NCBI GenBank assembly: GCA_002719095.1
Contig: PBGO01000020.1
Span: forward strand, 31,266-74,984
Reading direction: 5' to 3'
Length of the DNA stretch: 43,719 nt
Source of the DNA: Fidelibacterota bacterium
GTDB taxonomy: Bacteria > Fidelibacterota > Marinisomatia > SCGC-AAA003-L08 > D37C17
Each line of letters starts with the position of its first letter. Within the stretch, counting starts at the first letter, position 1. This document shows positions 27,638 to 36,220 of this stretch, piece after piece. A program made the translations under genes and the position numbers. The notes beneath the pieces were generated by a model. The model saw nothing but the letters and a program-made list of their open reading frames with translations, did not search any database and had not been told where the DNA came from.

Positions 27638-28190
27638 AAGCGATAAATGGATCAAAAATATGTCTTTAAAGCACGAGATGATCAGTCCTTTTGTAGAAGG
27701 ACAAGTTTCAAGTAAGGTTATTTCTTATGGTGCTTCATCTTATGGATATGATTTGAGAGTTTCTGATGAATATAAAATTTTTACAAACATTAACAATAGT
27801 ATTGTTGATCCTAAAAATTTTGATGATAATTCTTTCGTCACATTCAAAGGTGATGTTTGCATTGTTCCTGCAAATAGCTTTGCTTTAGCTCGAAGTGTAG
27901 AGTATTTTAAGATTCCAAGAAATGTTTTGACATTATGTGTTGGAAAATCAACATATGCAAGGTGCGGTATTATTGTTAATGTAACTCCCTTTGAACCAGA
28001 GTGGGAAGGACATGTGACTCTAGAGATATCAAACACTACGCCACTACCTGCAAAAATTTACTCGAATGAGGGTCTATGCCAGGTTTTATTTTTTGAGTCA
28101 GATGAAAACTGTAAAATGAGCTACAGAGATAGGTCAGGAAAATATCAAAAACAAACGGGAATTACTCTTCCATCTGTAAAGAGAAAATAG
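27627..28190 (+). CDS. dcd: dCTP deaminase
   Basis: This enzyme deaminates dCTP to dUTP (or to dUMP in bifunctional forms) to supply thymidylate. Family markers are [15 protein letters not shown], the catalytic segment [25 protein letters not shown] (quoted here as [10 protein letters not shown] and [10 protein letters not shown]) with the conserved Glu, and [13 protein letters not shown]. The length of 187 is typical. It overlaps nrnA by 11 bases and precedes ispH by 4, so it is within a tight operon. I did not resolve whether it is the mono- or bifunctional form. Confidence 0.92.
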   Translation: MSIKSDKWIKNMSLKHEMISPFVEGQVSSKVISYGASSYGYDLRVSDEYKIFTNINNSIVDPKNFDDNSFVTFKGDVCIVPANSFALARSVEYFKIPRNVLTLCVGKSTYARCGIIVNVTPFEPEWEGHVTLEISNTTPLPAKIYSNEGLCQVLFFESDENCKMSYRDRSGKYQKQTGITLPSVKRK

Positions 28191-28194
28191 AATT

Positions 28195-29037
28195 ATGAAA
28201 ATAACCATTGCAAAAGATGCAGGATACTGTTTTGGAGTCAGAGATGCAGTTAATCTTGCACACAAAACTGCAAATGAACATAAAGAAGTTTATATGCTTG
28301 GAGATATTGTTCATAATGAAAGTGTTGTCAGCGATCTTAATAAAGTCGGTGCAAAAGTTGTTAGTTCAATTGATGACGTTCCAAAAGATAAGAAAATTCT
28401 TTTCAGAGCTCACGGAACTATACCAAAGATTTGGAAAAATGCTGAAGACAAGGGTAAGAACATTATTGATGCAACGTGCCCTTTAGTCCACAAGATACAT
28501 AAGGAGGTTAAAGAGCTTGAGGAAGAAGGTAGAAAAATAGTTGTTATCGGTGATCATGGCCATGATGAGGTTGTTGGTATCGCAGCACAAGTAAAAGATG
28601 CAATTGTAATCTCTAGTAAAGATGAAGCATTAAATATGAAGAAATACAGGAAAATTGGAGTTGTAAGCCAGTCTACTCAGATGATTGAGAATGTTAATGA
28701 AATAATTAATGTTTTTATTTCAAAAATCTACGACATTAGGTTTATCAATACTATCTGTTTTCCTACAAAAAGAAATCACGAGCAAATTAAGGAGCTTGCT
28801 TCAGACTGTGATGTTATAATAATTATTGGTTCGTTTACAAGCGCTAACTCAAAAAGATTAGCAAAAATGTCAAAGACTATAAACGATAGGACGTATCAAG
28901 TAACTTGCTCAAAAGATATTAAAGTAGAATGGTTTATAAATTGCAATTCAGTTGGAATAAGCGCAGGAGCATCAACACCAGACTATCTAATAGAAGATGT
29001 TGCCAAAAGTATAGAGAAAATAGAAACAGACAAATGA
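28195..29037 (+). CDS. ispH: HMBPP reductase (IspH/LytB)
   Basis: IspH makes IPP and DMAPP from HMBPP, the last step of the MEP isoprenoid pathway. Three 4Fe-4S cysteines are visible at about 12 (AGYCFGVRDAV), 95 (DATCPLVHKIH) and 188 (NTICFPTKRN). RAHGTIP and GDHGHDEV carry the conserved His residues, and GISAGASTPDYLIEDV closes the protein. The third Cys motif normally reads TICxATxxR, and FPT is a modest variant. The length of 280 is normal. Together with dxs 1.5 kb downstream it gives two MEP enzymes in one operon. Confidence 0.94.
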   Translation: MKITIAKDAGYCFGVRDAVNLAHKTANEHKEVYMLGDIVHNESVVSDLNKVGAKVVSSIDDVPKDKKILFRAHGTIPKIWKNAEDKGKNIIDATCPLVHKIHKEVKELEEEGRKIVVIGDHGHDEVVGIAAQVKDAIVISSKDEALNMKKYRKIGVVSQSTQMIENVNEIINVFISKIYDIRFINTICFPTKRNHEQIKELASDCDVIIIIGSFTSANSKRLAKMSKTINDRTYQVTCSKDIKVEWFINCNSVGISAGASTPDYLIEDVAKSIEKIETDK

Positions 29038-29045
29038 GGTAAAAA

Positions 29046-29927
29046 ATGAATGAAAAACAATTTAAGTTAAAAGTAGGTCTTGCAGAAATGCTAAAAGGTG
29101 GTGTCATTATGGATGTTACTAATCCTGAACAAGCCAAAATTGCTGAGGATGCTGGAGCAGTAGCTGTCATGGCATTAGAACGAATTCCTGCAGATATTAG
29201 GAAAGACGGCGGAATTGCCAGAATGTCTAATCCGGAAATGATAATTGGAATACAAAAAGTAGTCTCAATTCCCGTTATGGCTAAATGTCGAATAGGTCAT
29301 TTCGCAGAGGCTCAAATACTGCAACAACTTGAAGTAGACTTTATTGATGAAAGCGAAGTTTTAACTCCTGCTGATAATGCATTGCACGTAGAAAAACATG
29401 GATTTAAGATTCCATTTGTATGTGGAGCGAGAAATCTGGGTGAGGCATTAAGACGAATAAACGAAGGTGCAGCTATGATAAGAACAAAGGGCGAAGCTGG
29501 TTCTGGAAATATTGTAGAAGCTGTGACGCACATGAGATCGATTGTAGACGAAGTAAAACAATTAACCTCAATGTCTAAACCGGAATTAAATGATTTTGCA
29601 ACAAAGTCAAAAGTACCATTAGAACTTGTAATCGAGACAAGAAATTTGTCAAAATTACCTGTTCCAAATTTTAGTGCTGGTGGCATAGCTACACCTGCAG
29701 ATGCCTCTTTAATGATGCAGCTAGGCGCTGAGTCAGTATTTGTAGGTTCAGGAATATTTAAATCAGAAGATCCTGCGAATAGAGCTAAAGCTGTCGTTGA
29801 CGCTACAACAAATTTTGATAATCCAGAGATTGTAATGGAAGCGTCCAAAAAGCTGAAGGAAGCAATGAAAGGACTTGATATTTCTGAAATACCTGCAGAT
29901 CAAATGTTTCAAGAACGTGGATGGTAG
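29046..29927 (+). CDS. pdxS: Pyridoxal 5'-phosphate synthase subunit PdxS
   Basis: PdxS condenses ribose 5-phosphate, glyceraldehyde 3-phosphate and ammonia to PLP, taking ammonia from PdxT. The protein is a TIM barrel with [13 protein letters not shown] near the start, the catalytic Lys about 80 in VMAKCRIGH, and the second Lys in [33 protein letters not shown] binds phosphate. The length of 293 is standard, and nearly every core motif is intact. It overlaps pdxT by 7 bases. AGGTAAAAA before the ATG serves as ribosome site. Confidence 0.97.
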   Translation: MNEKQFKLKVGLAEMLKGGVIMDVTNPEQAKIAEDAGAVAVMALERIPADIRKDGGIARMSNPEMIIGIQKVVSIPVMAKCRIGHFAEAQILQQLEVDFIDESEVLTPADNALHVEKHGFKIPFVCGARNLGEALRRINEGAAMIRTKGEAGSGNIVEAVTHMRSIVDEVKQLTSMSKPELNDFATKSKVPLELVIETRNLSKLPVPNFSAGGIATPADASLMMQLGAESVFVGSGIFKSEDPANRAKAVVDATTNFDNPEIVMEASKKLKEAMKGLDISEIPADQMFQERGW

Positions 29928-30499
29928 GAATTCTAGCTCTACAGGGAGACTTTTACAAACATCGCTCAATTCTTAATACAATAGGTGTTGAATCTATTTA
30001 TGTCAAAACGAAATCAGATTTAGAAAAAACCAGAGCGTTAATTATTCCTGGTGGAGAATCAACTACTTTATCAAAGCTGATTGAAAGATTTTCTTTGCGC
30101 GAACCTTTAGTAAGATTTTCAGAAAAATATTCAATTATGGGAACTTGTGCTGGAATGATTATGCTCTCCTCATCATATGGTAATTCAGTTCAAAAAGGCG
30201 TTAACTTATTAAATATTATGGATTTTTCTATTGTAAGAAATGCTTGGGGTAGCCAAATTGATTCATTTGAGCAAAAAATAAGTCTTAAAGAATTTGGAAT
30301 AAATGAATTAAACGCTATATTTATCAGGGCGCCAAAGGTTAATGAGATTGGTAAAAAAATTGTGAAAGTTGGCTATTTTGATAAAAATCCTGTAATCGTT
30401 GAGGATAATTTACATTTAGCTATGTCATTTCACCCAGAACTTGATAATGATTCAAGATTATACAAATACTTTCTAAATAAAAATTATTATGAAACATAA
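29921..30499 (+). CDS. pdxT: Pyridoxal 5'-phosphate synthase glutaminase PdxT
   Basis: PdxT is the glutaminase partner that channels ammonia to PdxS. It has [22 protein letters not shown], the nucleophile Cys 76 in [10 protein letters not shown], and the catalytic His and Glu in FHPEL. The length of 192 is normal. Overlaps with pdxS (7 bases) and dxs (11 bases) show coupled translation. The PdxST pair means this organism makes PLP by the DXP-independent route, even though dxs follows in the same operon. Confidence 0.95.
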   Translation: MVGILALQGDFYKHRSILNTIGVESIYVKTKSDLEKTRALIIPGGESTTLSKLIERFSLREPLVRFSEKYSIMGTCAGMIMLSSSYGNSVQKGVNLLNIMDFSIVRNAWGSQIDSFEQKISLKEFGINELNAIFIRAPKVNEIGKKIVKVGYFDKNPVIVEDNLHLAMSFHPELDNDSRLYKYFLNKNYYET

Positions 30500-32342
30500 A
30501 AAAATTCTTGATGTTATAGATTCTCCTGATGATTTAAAGAAAATATCAGAAAATGAACTCTCTGATCTATCAAAAGATGTTTCCTCTTTAATAAAAAGTA
30601 CAGTTGAAAAGAAAGGAGGCCATTATTCATCGCCTCTTGGAGTTGTAGATTTGACTATAGCTTTGCATTATGTTTATAATACACCTCATGATAAAATTAT
30701 TTGGGATGTTGGTCATCAAGCTTACTCGCATAAAATTCTAACCGGCAGAAAAATGAACTTTCATACTATTAGGCAAAGTGGTGGTCTTAGTGGTTTTTTA
30801 AAAAGAACAGAGAGTATTTATGATTGTTACGGAGCTGGTCATTCAAGTACTTCAATTTCTGCAGCACTTGGATTTGCTCATGCTCGAGATTTAAAAGGAG
30901 ATAATAATAAAGTTATAGCAATCATTGGAGATGGTGCAATAACAAATGGTCTTTCATATGAGGCAATAAATAATGTAGGAATCCATAAAACACAATTAAC
31001 AATTATTTTAAATGATAATAGTAAATCTATATCTGATAGTGTTGGAGCTCTTTCAAAGTACCTTGCTCGATTGATTACAAATCCGACTTATAATCAAACT
31101 AGAAAAAAAGTTTGGAAAATTTTAGATAAGATCCCTTTATTGAAAAATTTTGGAAAAAAAATATTAAGAAAGACTGAAGAAAGTTTAAAAACTTTTCTTA
31201 CACCGGGTGGCCTCTTTGAAGAGATGGGTTTAAGATATATAGGTCCAGTTGATGGTCACGATATTAAGGGTATGATTAAGTTATTTAAAAACATTCGTAA
31301 CATAAATACACCAATTCTAGTTCACGTAGTTACCAAAAAAGGTAAAAATAGTGAATCAGCTGAAAACGATTCAATCAAATATTATAGTTTATCTGGTTCT
31401 GAAAATGAGTTAAAAAAAGAAATTATTAGTTATTCTAAAGCTTTTGGTGAAATAGTAACTTCCGCAGCAGAAGAAAATGATAATTTTGCTTGTATTACTG
31501 CCGCAATGGATATTGGAACAGGGTTATCAAGTTTTAAGAAAAAGTTTCCCAAAAGACTTTTTGATGTAGGTATTGCTGAGGGACATGCTGTGACTTTTGC
31601 CTCTGGCTTATCTTGTGAAGGAATTTTACCCGTTATTGCATTGTATTCAACCTTTTCTCAAAGAGCATATGATAATTTTATTCATGATTTATTACTTCAA
31701 GATTTACCATTTATTTTGTGTTTAGATCGTGGCGGGATTGTTGGTGCTGATGGACCAACTCATCATGGAGTACTGGATATATCTATGTTTTTATCAATGC
31801 CAAATATAATTATAGCTGCGCCCAAAGATGGGAATGAATTGAGAGATCTTTTTCATACGGCCCTTATCTCAAAAAAAGGTTTTGTAATTAGATATCCAAA
31901 AGGCGATTGTATTGATTATCAAAGTGACAAATCTCCAAGAATGATTAGTGTCGGCGCTTGGGAGATTTTAAAAAAAGGTAAAAAATGTGCAATTATTGCT
32001 GTTGGTAGTATGGTAGATATGGTTTTAAAAAATTACACAAAAATAAGTAAAGAAATTGGATATAATCCTTGTATTGTAAATGCTAGATTTATCAAGCCGA
32101 TTGATAAAAAAATCATTAGTGAAATATACAGTAATTTTGAACAGATAATCACTATTGAGGAAGGTGCTCAAATAGGTGGTTTTGGCTCATTTATTTTAAA
32201 TGACGCCAATTTAGCTTCATACACGGGAAAAATTAAAGTAATGGCCATTAATGATGATTTCGTAGACCAGGGAAATCGTTCAGATTTATTGAAAATCTGT
32301 GGCTTATCTGTTGAAAAACTAATTAAAGAGATAAAAAAATGA
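30489..32342 (+). CDS. dxs: 1-deoxy-D-xylulose-5-phosphate synthase
   Basis: DXS condenses pyruvate and glyceraldehyde 3-phosphate with thiamine diphosphate, the entry of the MEP pathway. Motifs are GGHYSSPLGVVDLT, WDVGHQAYSHKILTGR, AGHSSTSISAALG, the ThDP site IIGDGAITNGLSYEAINN, GPVDGHD, GIAEGHAVTFASGL and RGGIVGADGPTHHG. The usual NDNEMSI reads NDNSKSI here, a small change. The length of 617 is normal. It overlaps pdxT and the mutase. ispH lies three genes upstream. PdxS and DXS both draw on glyceraldehyde 3-phosphate. Confidence 0.94.
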   Translation: MKHKKILDVIDSPDDLKKISENELSDLSKDVSSLIKSTVEKKGGHYSSPLGVVDLTIALHYVYNTPHDKIIWDVGHQAYSHKILTGRKMNFHTIRQSGGLSGFLKRTESIYDCYGAGHSSTSISAALGFAHARDLKGDNNKVIAIIGDGAITNGLSYEAINNVGIHKTQLTIILNDNSKSISDSVGALSKYLARLITNPTYNQTRKKVWKILDKIPLLKNFGKKILRKTEESLKTFLTPGGLFEEMGLRYIGPVDGHDIKGMIKLFKNIRNINTPILVHVVTKKGKNSESAENDSIKYYSLSGSENELKKEIISYSKAFGEIVTSAAEENDNFACITAAMDIGTGLSSFKKKFPKRLFDVGIAEGHAVTFASGLSCEGILPVIALYSTFSQRAYDNFIHDLLLQDLPFILCLDRGGIVGADGPTHHGVLDISMFLSMPNIIIAAPKDGNELRDLFHTALISKKGFVIRYPKGDCIDYQSDKSPRMISVGAWEILKKGKKCAIIAVGSMVDMVLKNYTKISKEIGYNPCIVNARFIKPIDKKIISEIYSNFEQIITIEEGAQIGGFGSFILNDANLASYTGKIKVMAINDDFVDQGNRSDLLKICGLSVEKLIKEIKK

Positions 32343-33988
32343 AAAAAAATATTGATCAAAACATCAAGAAATGGTCAGAAAAGTCCTGCGATATTCCTGA
32401 GCGTGAGTATAGCTTTGATTCAGTTTCAGGAAATAAGGTTGATTTAGCATATTTTCCAGACCATGTTAGCAAAGATTACTTAGATTCAATTGGAATGCCA
32501 GGAGAGTATCCTTACACAAGATCCATTCACTCTAATTTATACAGAGGCAGACTTTGGACAATGAGACAGTTCGCAGGATTTGGATCTCCATCTGAAACAA
32601 ATCAAAGATTTAAATATTTATTATCACAAGGTCAAAATGGTCTCTCTGTAGCTTTTGATATGCCTACTTTGATGGGTTACGATTGCAATCATAATCTTTC
32701 AAAAGGGGAAGTGGGTCATTGTGGTGTTTCAATTTCTACCATTGAAGATATGGAGATATTATTCAAAGATATAGATTTATCGCAAATAAGTGTTTCTATG
32801 ACTATTAATGGTCCAGCGGTAATTCTATTTGCTTTTTATATAGGAGTTGCTCTTAATAATAATATAGATATATCTAATCTTAGAGGCACGCTTCAGAACG
32901 ACATATTAAAGGAATATATAGCTCAAAAAGAATGGATTCATCCACCAAATCCATCTATGAGAATAATCGTCGATTTATTTGAATTTTGTTCCAAAAAAAT
33001 GAAAAAATATAATCCTGTTTCTGTGAGTGGTTATCATATCAGAGAAGCAGGTTCATCAGCCTCTGAAGAATTAGCTTTTACATTGAAAAATGGTTTCACA
33101 TATCTTGAACACTGTATTGAAAGAGGAATGGATGTTGATGTCATCGCCCCTAAAATTTCTTTCTTTTTCAATGCTCATATGGATTTTTTCGAAGAAATAG
33201 CCAAGTATAGAGCTGCACGAAGAATTTGGGCTAAAGAGCTTAAAAATAAATACAAATCTAAAAACGAAAGGTCTATGAAACTAAGATTTCATACACAAAC
33301 TGCTGGTTTTTCTTTAACCGCTCAACAGCCAGAAAATAATATTACCAGAACATCAATACAGGCATTGTCTGCTGTATTGGGTGGAACTCAGTCTCTACAT
33401 ACAAATTCTATGGACGAGACGCTTGCTTTGCCATCCGAAAAAGCTGCTGAAATTGCTTTACGAACTCAACAAATCCTAGCTTTTGAAACTGGAGTTGCAA
33501 ATGTTGTTGACCCTCTGGGCGGTTCTTGGTATATAGAAAAATTAACAAATCAAATTGAATCAGCAGCTTATGAAATTTTTGATGAAATTGACAATCTTGG
33601 AGGAGTTATTGAATGTATTGAATCTGGCTATTTTCAAAATAGAATAGCAAATTCATCAATCGATTATCAAAAAAAAGTTGATTCAAAGCAACGAATAATC
33701 GTTGGTGTTAACGAGTTTAAAAAAGATGATGAGAAAATAGATATTCCTATTCTCAAAATTAGGAAAGAGGTAGAAAAAGAACAAATTAATAGACTTGAGA
33801 GTTTAAAAAATAAAAGAGATGATAAAGTTTTAGAAGAGAAGTTAAACTTAATAACCAATGCCTGTACTACTAAAGAAAATCTAATTCCATTAATTATTGA
33901 TGCCGCAAGGAATTTTGCATCTCTAGGTGAAATAGTGGAAGCTATGAAAAAAGAATTTGGCGAATGGACAGAAAATGTTAATATTTAG
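32339..33988 (+). CDS. B12-dependent acyl-CoA mutase large subunit, IcmA-like
   Basis: This 549-residue protein is the substrate-binding TIM barrel of the methylmalonyl-CoA mutase family, without the cobalamin domain, so a separate small subunit is needed and none is in this window. Markers are WTMRQFAGFG, GLSVAFDMPTLMGYD, PSMRIIVDLFEF, SGYHIREAGSSA and LGGTQSLHTNSMDE. Family literature assigns substrate choice to two residues: Tyr/Arg in methylmalonyl-CoA mutase (89/207), Phe/Gln in isobutyryl-CoA mutase (80/198) and Ile/Gln in 2-hydroxyisobutyryl-CoA mutase (90/208). Here they are Phe 78 and Gln 196, with the same 118-residue spacing, so isobutyryl-CoA is the better guess. It overlaps dxs by 4 bases. 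Confidence 0.85.
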   Translation: MKKNIDQNIKKWSEKSCDIPEREYSFDSVSGNKVDLAYFPDHVSKDYLDSIGMPGEYPYTRSIHSNLYRGRLWTMRQFAGFGSPSETNQRFKYLLSQGQNGLSVAFDMPTLMGYDCNHNLSKGEVGHCGVSISTIEDMEILFKDIDLSQISVSMTINGPAVILFAFYIGVALNNNIDISNLRGTLQNDILKEYIAQKEWIHPPNPSMRIIVDLFEFCSKKMKKYNPVSVSGYHIREAGSSASEELAFTLKNGFTYLEHCIERGMDVDVIAPKISFFFNAHMDFFEEIAKYRAARRIWAKELKNKYKSKNERSMKLRFHTQTAGFSLTAQQPENNITRTSIQALSAVLGGTQSLHTNSMDETLALPSEKAAEIALRTQQILAFETGVANVVDPLGGSWYIEKLTNQIESAAYEIFDEIDNLGGVIECIESGYFQNRIANSSIDYQKKVDSKQRIIVGVNEFKKDDEKIDIPILKIRKEVEKEQINRLESLKNKRDDKVLEEKLNLITNACTTKENLIPLIIDAARNFASLGEIVEAMKKEFGEWTENVNI

Positions 33989-33990
33989 TT

Positions 33991-35115
33991 ATGTCACTCA
34001 ATAATTATAAAAAAGTTTATAATCAAAAGCGTGATTATAGTATTGGTGTGGAAGAAGAATATATGATATGTGATCCCAATACTGGTCAACTTGTAAATAA
34101 AGCAGATTTGATAATGAACTCTGTATCTAACGAAGATAGATTTTCTTACGAGTTATTATTATCAGAAATTGAAGCAAATACCCCAATATGCGAAACAGTT
34201 GATGAATCAATCATGTATTTATCAAAACTTAGATCGGAGTTGTTAATCATAGGCAAAGAAAATGATTTTAAAATTGGATTAAGCGGTACTCATCCTACAG
34301 CTAAACCAAGTGACCAGAAATTTGTTGAAAATAAATCATATAATTGGGTATCTGAGCAACTTAAATATTATGCAAAACGCAATATAACTTTTTCCACTCA
34401 TGTTCACATATCAGTTGATGATCCGGAACGAGCTATTCAAATTACTAATGCAACAAGAAGATGGATTCCTGCTTTATTAGCCCTTAGCTCAAATTCTCCT
34501 TTCTTTGATAATTGTAACACTGGATTTAAATCTTCAAGAACAATGCAGTTTGGAGCTTTTCCGAAAACAAATATACCTGTCAAAATCGATTCCTTTGAAA
34601 GTTATGTAAGTCTTGTTGAAAGCTTAATAAAAACAAATTCTATAAACAAGCCAAGACAAATATGGTGGAAAATTAGACCACATCTAGATTATGGTACACT
34701 TGAGTATCGAATCTGCGATGTGCAAAGGTCACTAAAGAATACAAAAATGATTGTTGCTATAACTCAAGCACTTGTTCATTCGTACGATCAAAAAGTAAGG
34801 TTAAACAAAAATATTCAAGATATGAATTATGAAATATTAAATGATGTCTTCTGGAAAGCAACACGATACGGATTTGATTCTTTGGTAACAGACCCATACG
34901 ATGGTCAGCTAATTTCTTTAAAAGATTATATTTTCAAAATGGTTGACAATATTTACCCTTCCTTGGAAGAACTTGGTAATTTAGATGTAATCGATTCAAT
35001 TAATAAAGTTTTAGAAAACGGAACAGAAGCCGATGAACAATTAGTATTTGAAAAAAAATATGGCATGGATAAATTGCTTATGTTTCTAATGGATAAGGTT
35101 GAATATAAAACCTAA
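33991..35115 (+). CDS. ybdK: YbdK-type carboxylate-amine ligase (GCS2 family)
   Basis: This is an ATP-dependent ligase of the glutamate-cysteine ligase type 2 family, which joins a carboxylate (often the gamma-carboxylate of glutamate) to an amine. It opens with YSIGVEEEYMICDPNTG, the family hallmark for glutamate and Mg2+ binding, and has STHVHISVDDPERAI and RPHLDYGTLEYRICD. The 374 residues match YbdK. Some members make gamma-glutamylcysteine weakly, and the real substrate is often unknown. It starts 2 bases after the mutase stop and is 26 bases before the GAPDH-like gene. The family is secure, the substrate is not. Confidence 0.85.
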   Translation: MSLNNYKKVYNQKRDYSIGVEEEYMICDPNTGQLVNKADLIMNSVSNEDRFSYELLLSEIEANTPICETVDESIMYLSKLRSELLIIGKENDFKIGLSGTHPTAKPSDQKFVENKSYNWVSEQLKYYAKRNITFSTHVHISVDDPERAIQITNATRRWIPALLALSSNSPFFDNCNTGFKSSRTMQFGAFPKTNIPVKIDSFESYVSLVESLIKTNSINKPRQIWWKIRPHLDYGTLEYRICDVQRSLKNTKMIVAITQALVHSYDQKVRLNKNIQDMNYEILNDVFWKATRYGFDSLVTDPYDGQLISLKDYIFKMVDNIYPSLEELGNLDVIDSINKVLENGTEADEQLVFEKKYGMDKLLMFLMDKVEYKT

Positions 35116-35141
35116 TTTTTTAACATTTAAAGGGGATACAT

Positions 35142-36212
35142 ATGTCAAGAAAAGTAGTTCACGTAATCGGTACTGGAACAATTGGAGAGCCCTTAATTGG
35201 GCTTTTGTGTGATTTTAAAAAAGACTTAGGAATTGACGAAGTTACATTTCATAAAAATACTCCACTAACAACTGACCGTTCTAAAGTAGTAAGCCTCAAC
35301 AAAAGAGGTGCCAGACTATCAACTCACAAAAGTAAATACAAAGGCTTCATTGATATTGGACTTAAACCTGAGTTCACAACAGAAGAAGCTATTAATAGAG
35401 CTTCAGTAGTAATAGATTGTACCCCTAGTAGTTACGGTTTAGATAATAAAGAAAAATATTATAATAAATTTTTGAATAATACACTTGGATTTATTTCGCA
35501 AGGGAGTGAATTTGGTTTTGGTAAGCCTTACGCTAGAGGTATAAATGACGATTCTTTGATTCGTGGTGAAGATAAATTTATACAAGTTGTATCATGTAAT
35601 ACACATAATTTATCAACAATCGTTCAAACAATTGCTCTTGATAAATCTGATAATAACTTATTAGATGGACGTTTTTTACTCATTAGAAGAGCAAATGATG
35701 TAAGTCAATCTAAGCGATTTGTTCCTGCTCCAGAGGTTGGTATTCATAGAGATCAAAAATATGGAACTCACCATGCTAGAGATGCAGCTCTCTTATTCAA
35801 AACAATGAACAAAGATTTACCACTTTTTTCTTCAGCCATGAAAGTAAATAGCCAGTTAATGCATATTTTGTACTTCACTTTAAAGCTTAAACACAAAACC
35901 TCTATTGATGAAGTAATAGATCGATTGCACTCAAATGATAGGATTTCTTTAACAGATAAAATTAATACAAACGAAGTATTTTCTTTTGGAAGAGATCATG
36001 GTCATTTTGGTAGAATCCTAAATCAAACTGTTGTTTCCATACCAAGCTTGCATATTAACCAACATAAAGATGAAATTTCAGGCTTTTGCTTTACACCGCA
36101 AGATGGCAATTCGCTATTAAGTTCTATTGCCATAACAGAGTGGTTTCTATATCCAAAATCATATGAAGACAAAATCCAATGCTTAAAACCTTTCTTTTTC
36201 AATGAAGTATAA
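35142..36212 (+). CDS. Type II (archaeal) GAPDH-like oxidoreductase
   Basis: The protein begins with the Rossmann motif VIGTGTIGEPLIGLL and carries VVSCNTHNL with the probable catalytic Cys 152, RRANDV, GTHHARDA (His 210/211), SSAMKVNSQLMH and GRDHGHFGRI. These line up with archaeal type II glyceraldehyde-3-phosphate dehydrogenase (SCNTTGL, RRAADP, HHGPDV, GRDLGR) and not with the bacterial type. Residues next to the Cys and His differ (TH for TT, HHAR for HHGP), so the substrate may be another acyl phosphate or aldehyde. GGGGAT, 8 bases from the ATG, is a fair ribosome site. At 356 residues it is slightly longer than the archaeal forms (about 340). Confidence 0.7.
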   Translation: MSRKVVHVIGTGTIGEPLIGLLCDFKKDLGIDEVTFHKNTPLTTDRSKVVSLNKRGARLSTHKSKYKGFIDIGLKPEFTTEEAINRASVVIDCTPSSYGLDNKEKYYNKFLNNTLGFISQGSEFGFGKPYARGINDDSLIRGEDKFIQVVSCNTHNLSTIVQTIALDKSDNNLLDGRFLLIRRANDVSQSKRFVPAPEVGIHRDQKYGTHHARDAALLFKTMNKDLPLFSSAMKVNSQLMHILYFTLKLKHKTSIDEVIDRLHSNDRISLTDKINTNEVFSFGRDHGHFGRILNQTVVSIPSLHINQHKDEISGFCFTPQDGNSLLSSIAITEWFLYPKSYEDKIQCLKPFFFNEV

Positions 36213-36220
36213 ATTAATCC

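Noticed and set aside
29312-29848. 178-codon minus-strand ORF inside pdxS
   Set aside because: It is an exact antisense shadow of a highly conserved gene, has no recognisable motif, and its composition (many Ser, Thr, Phe) is typical of antisense translation.
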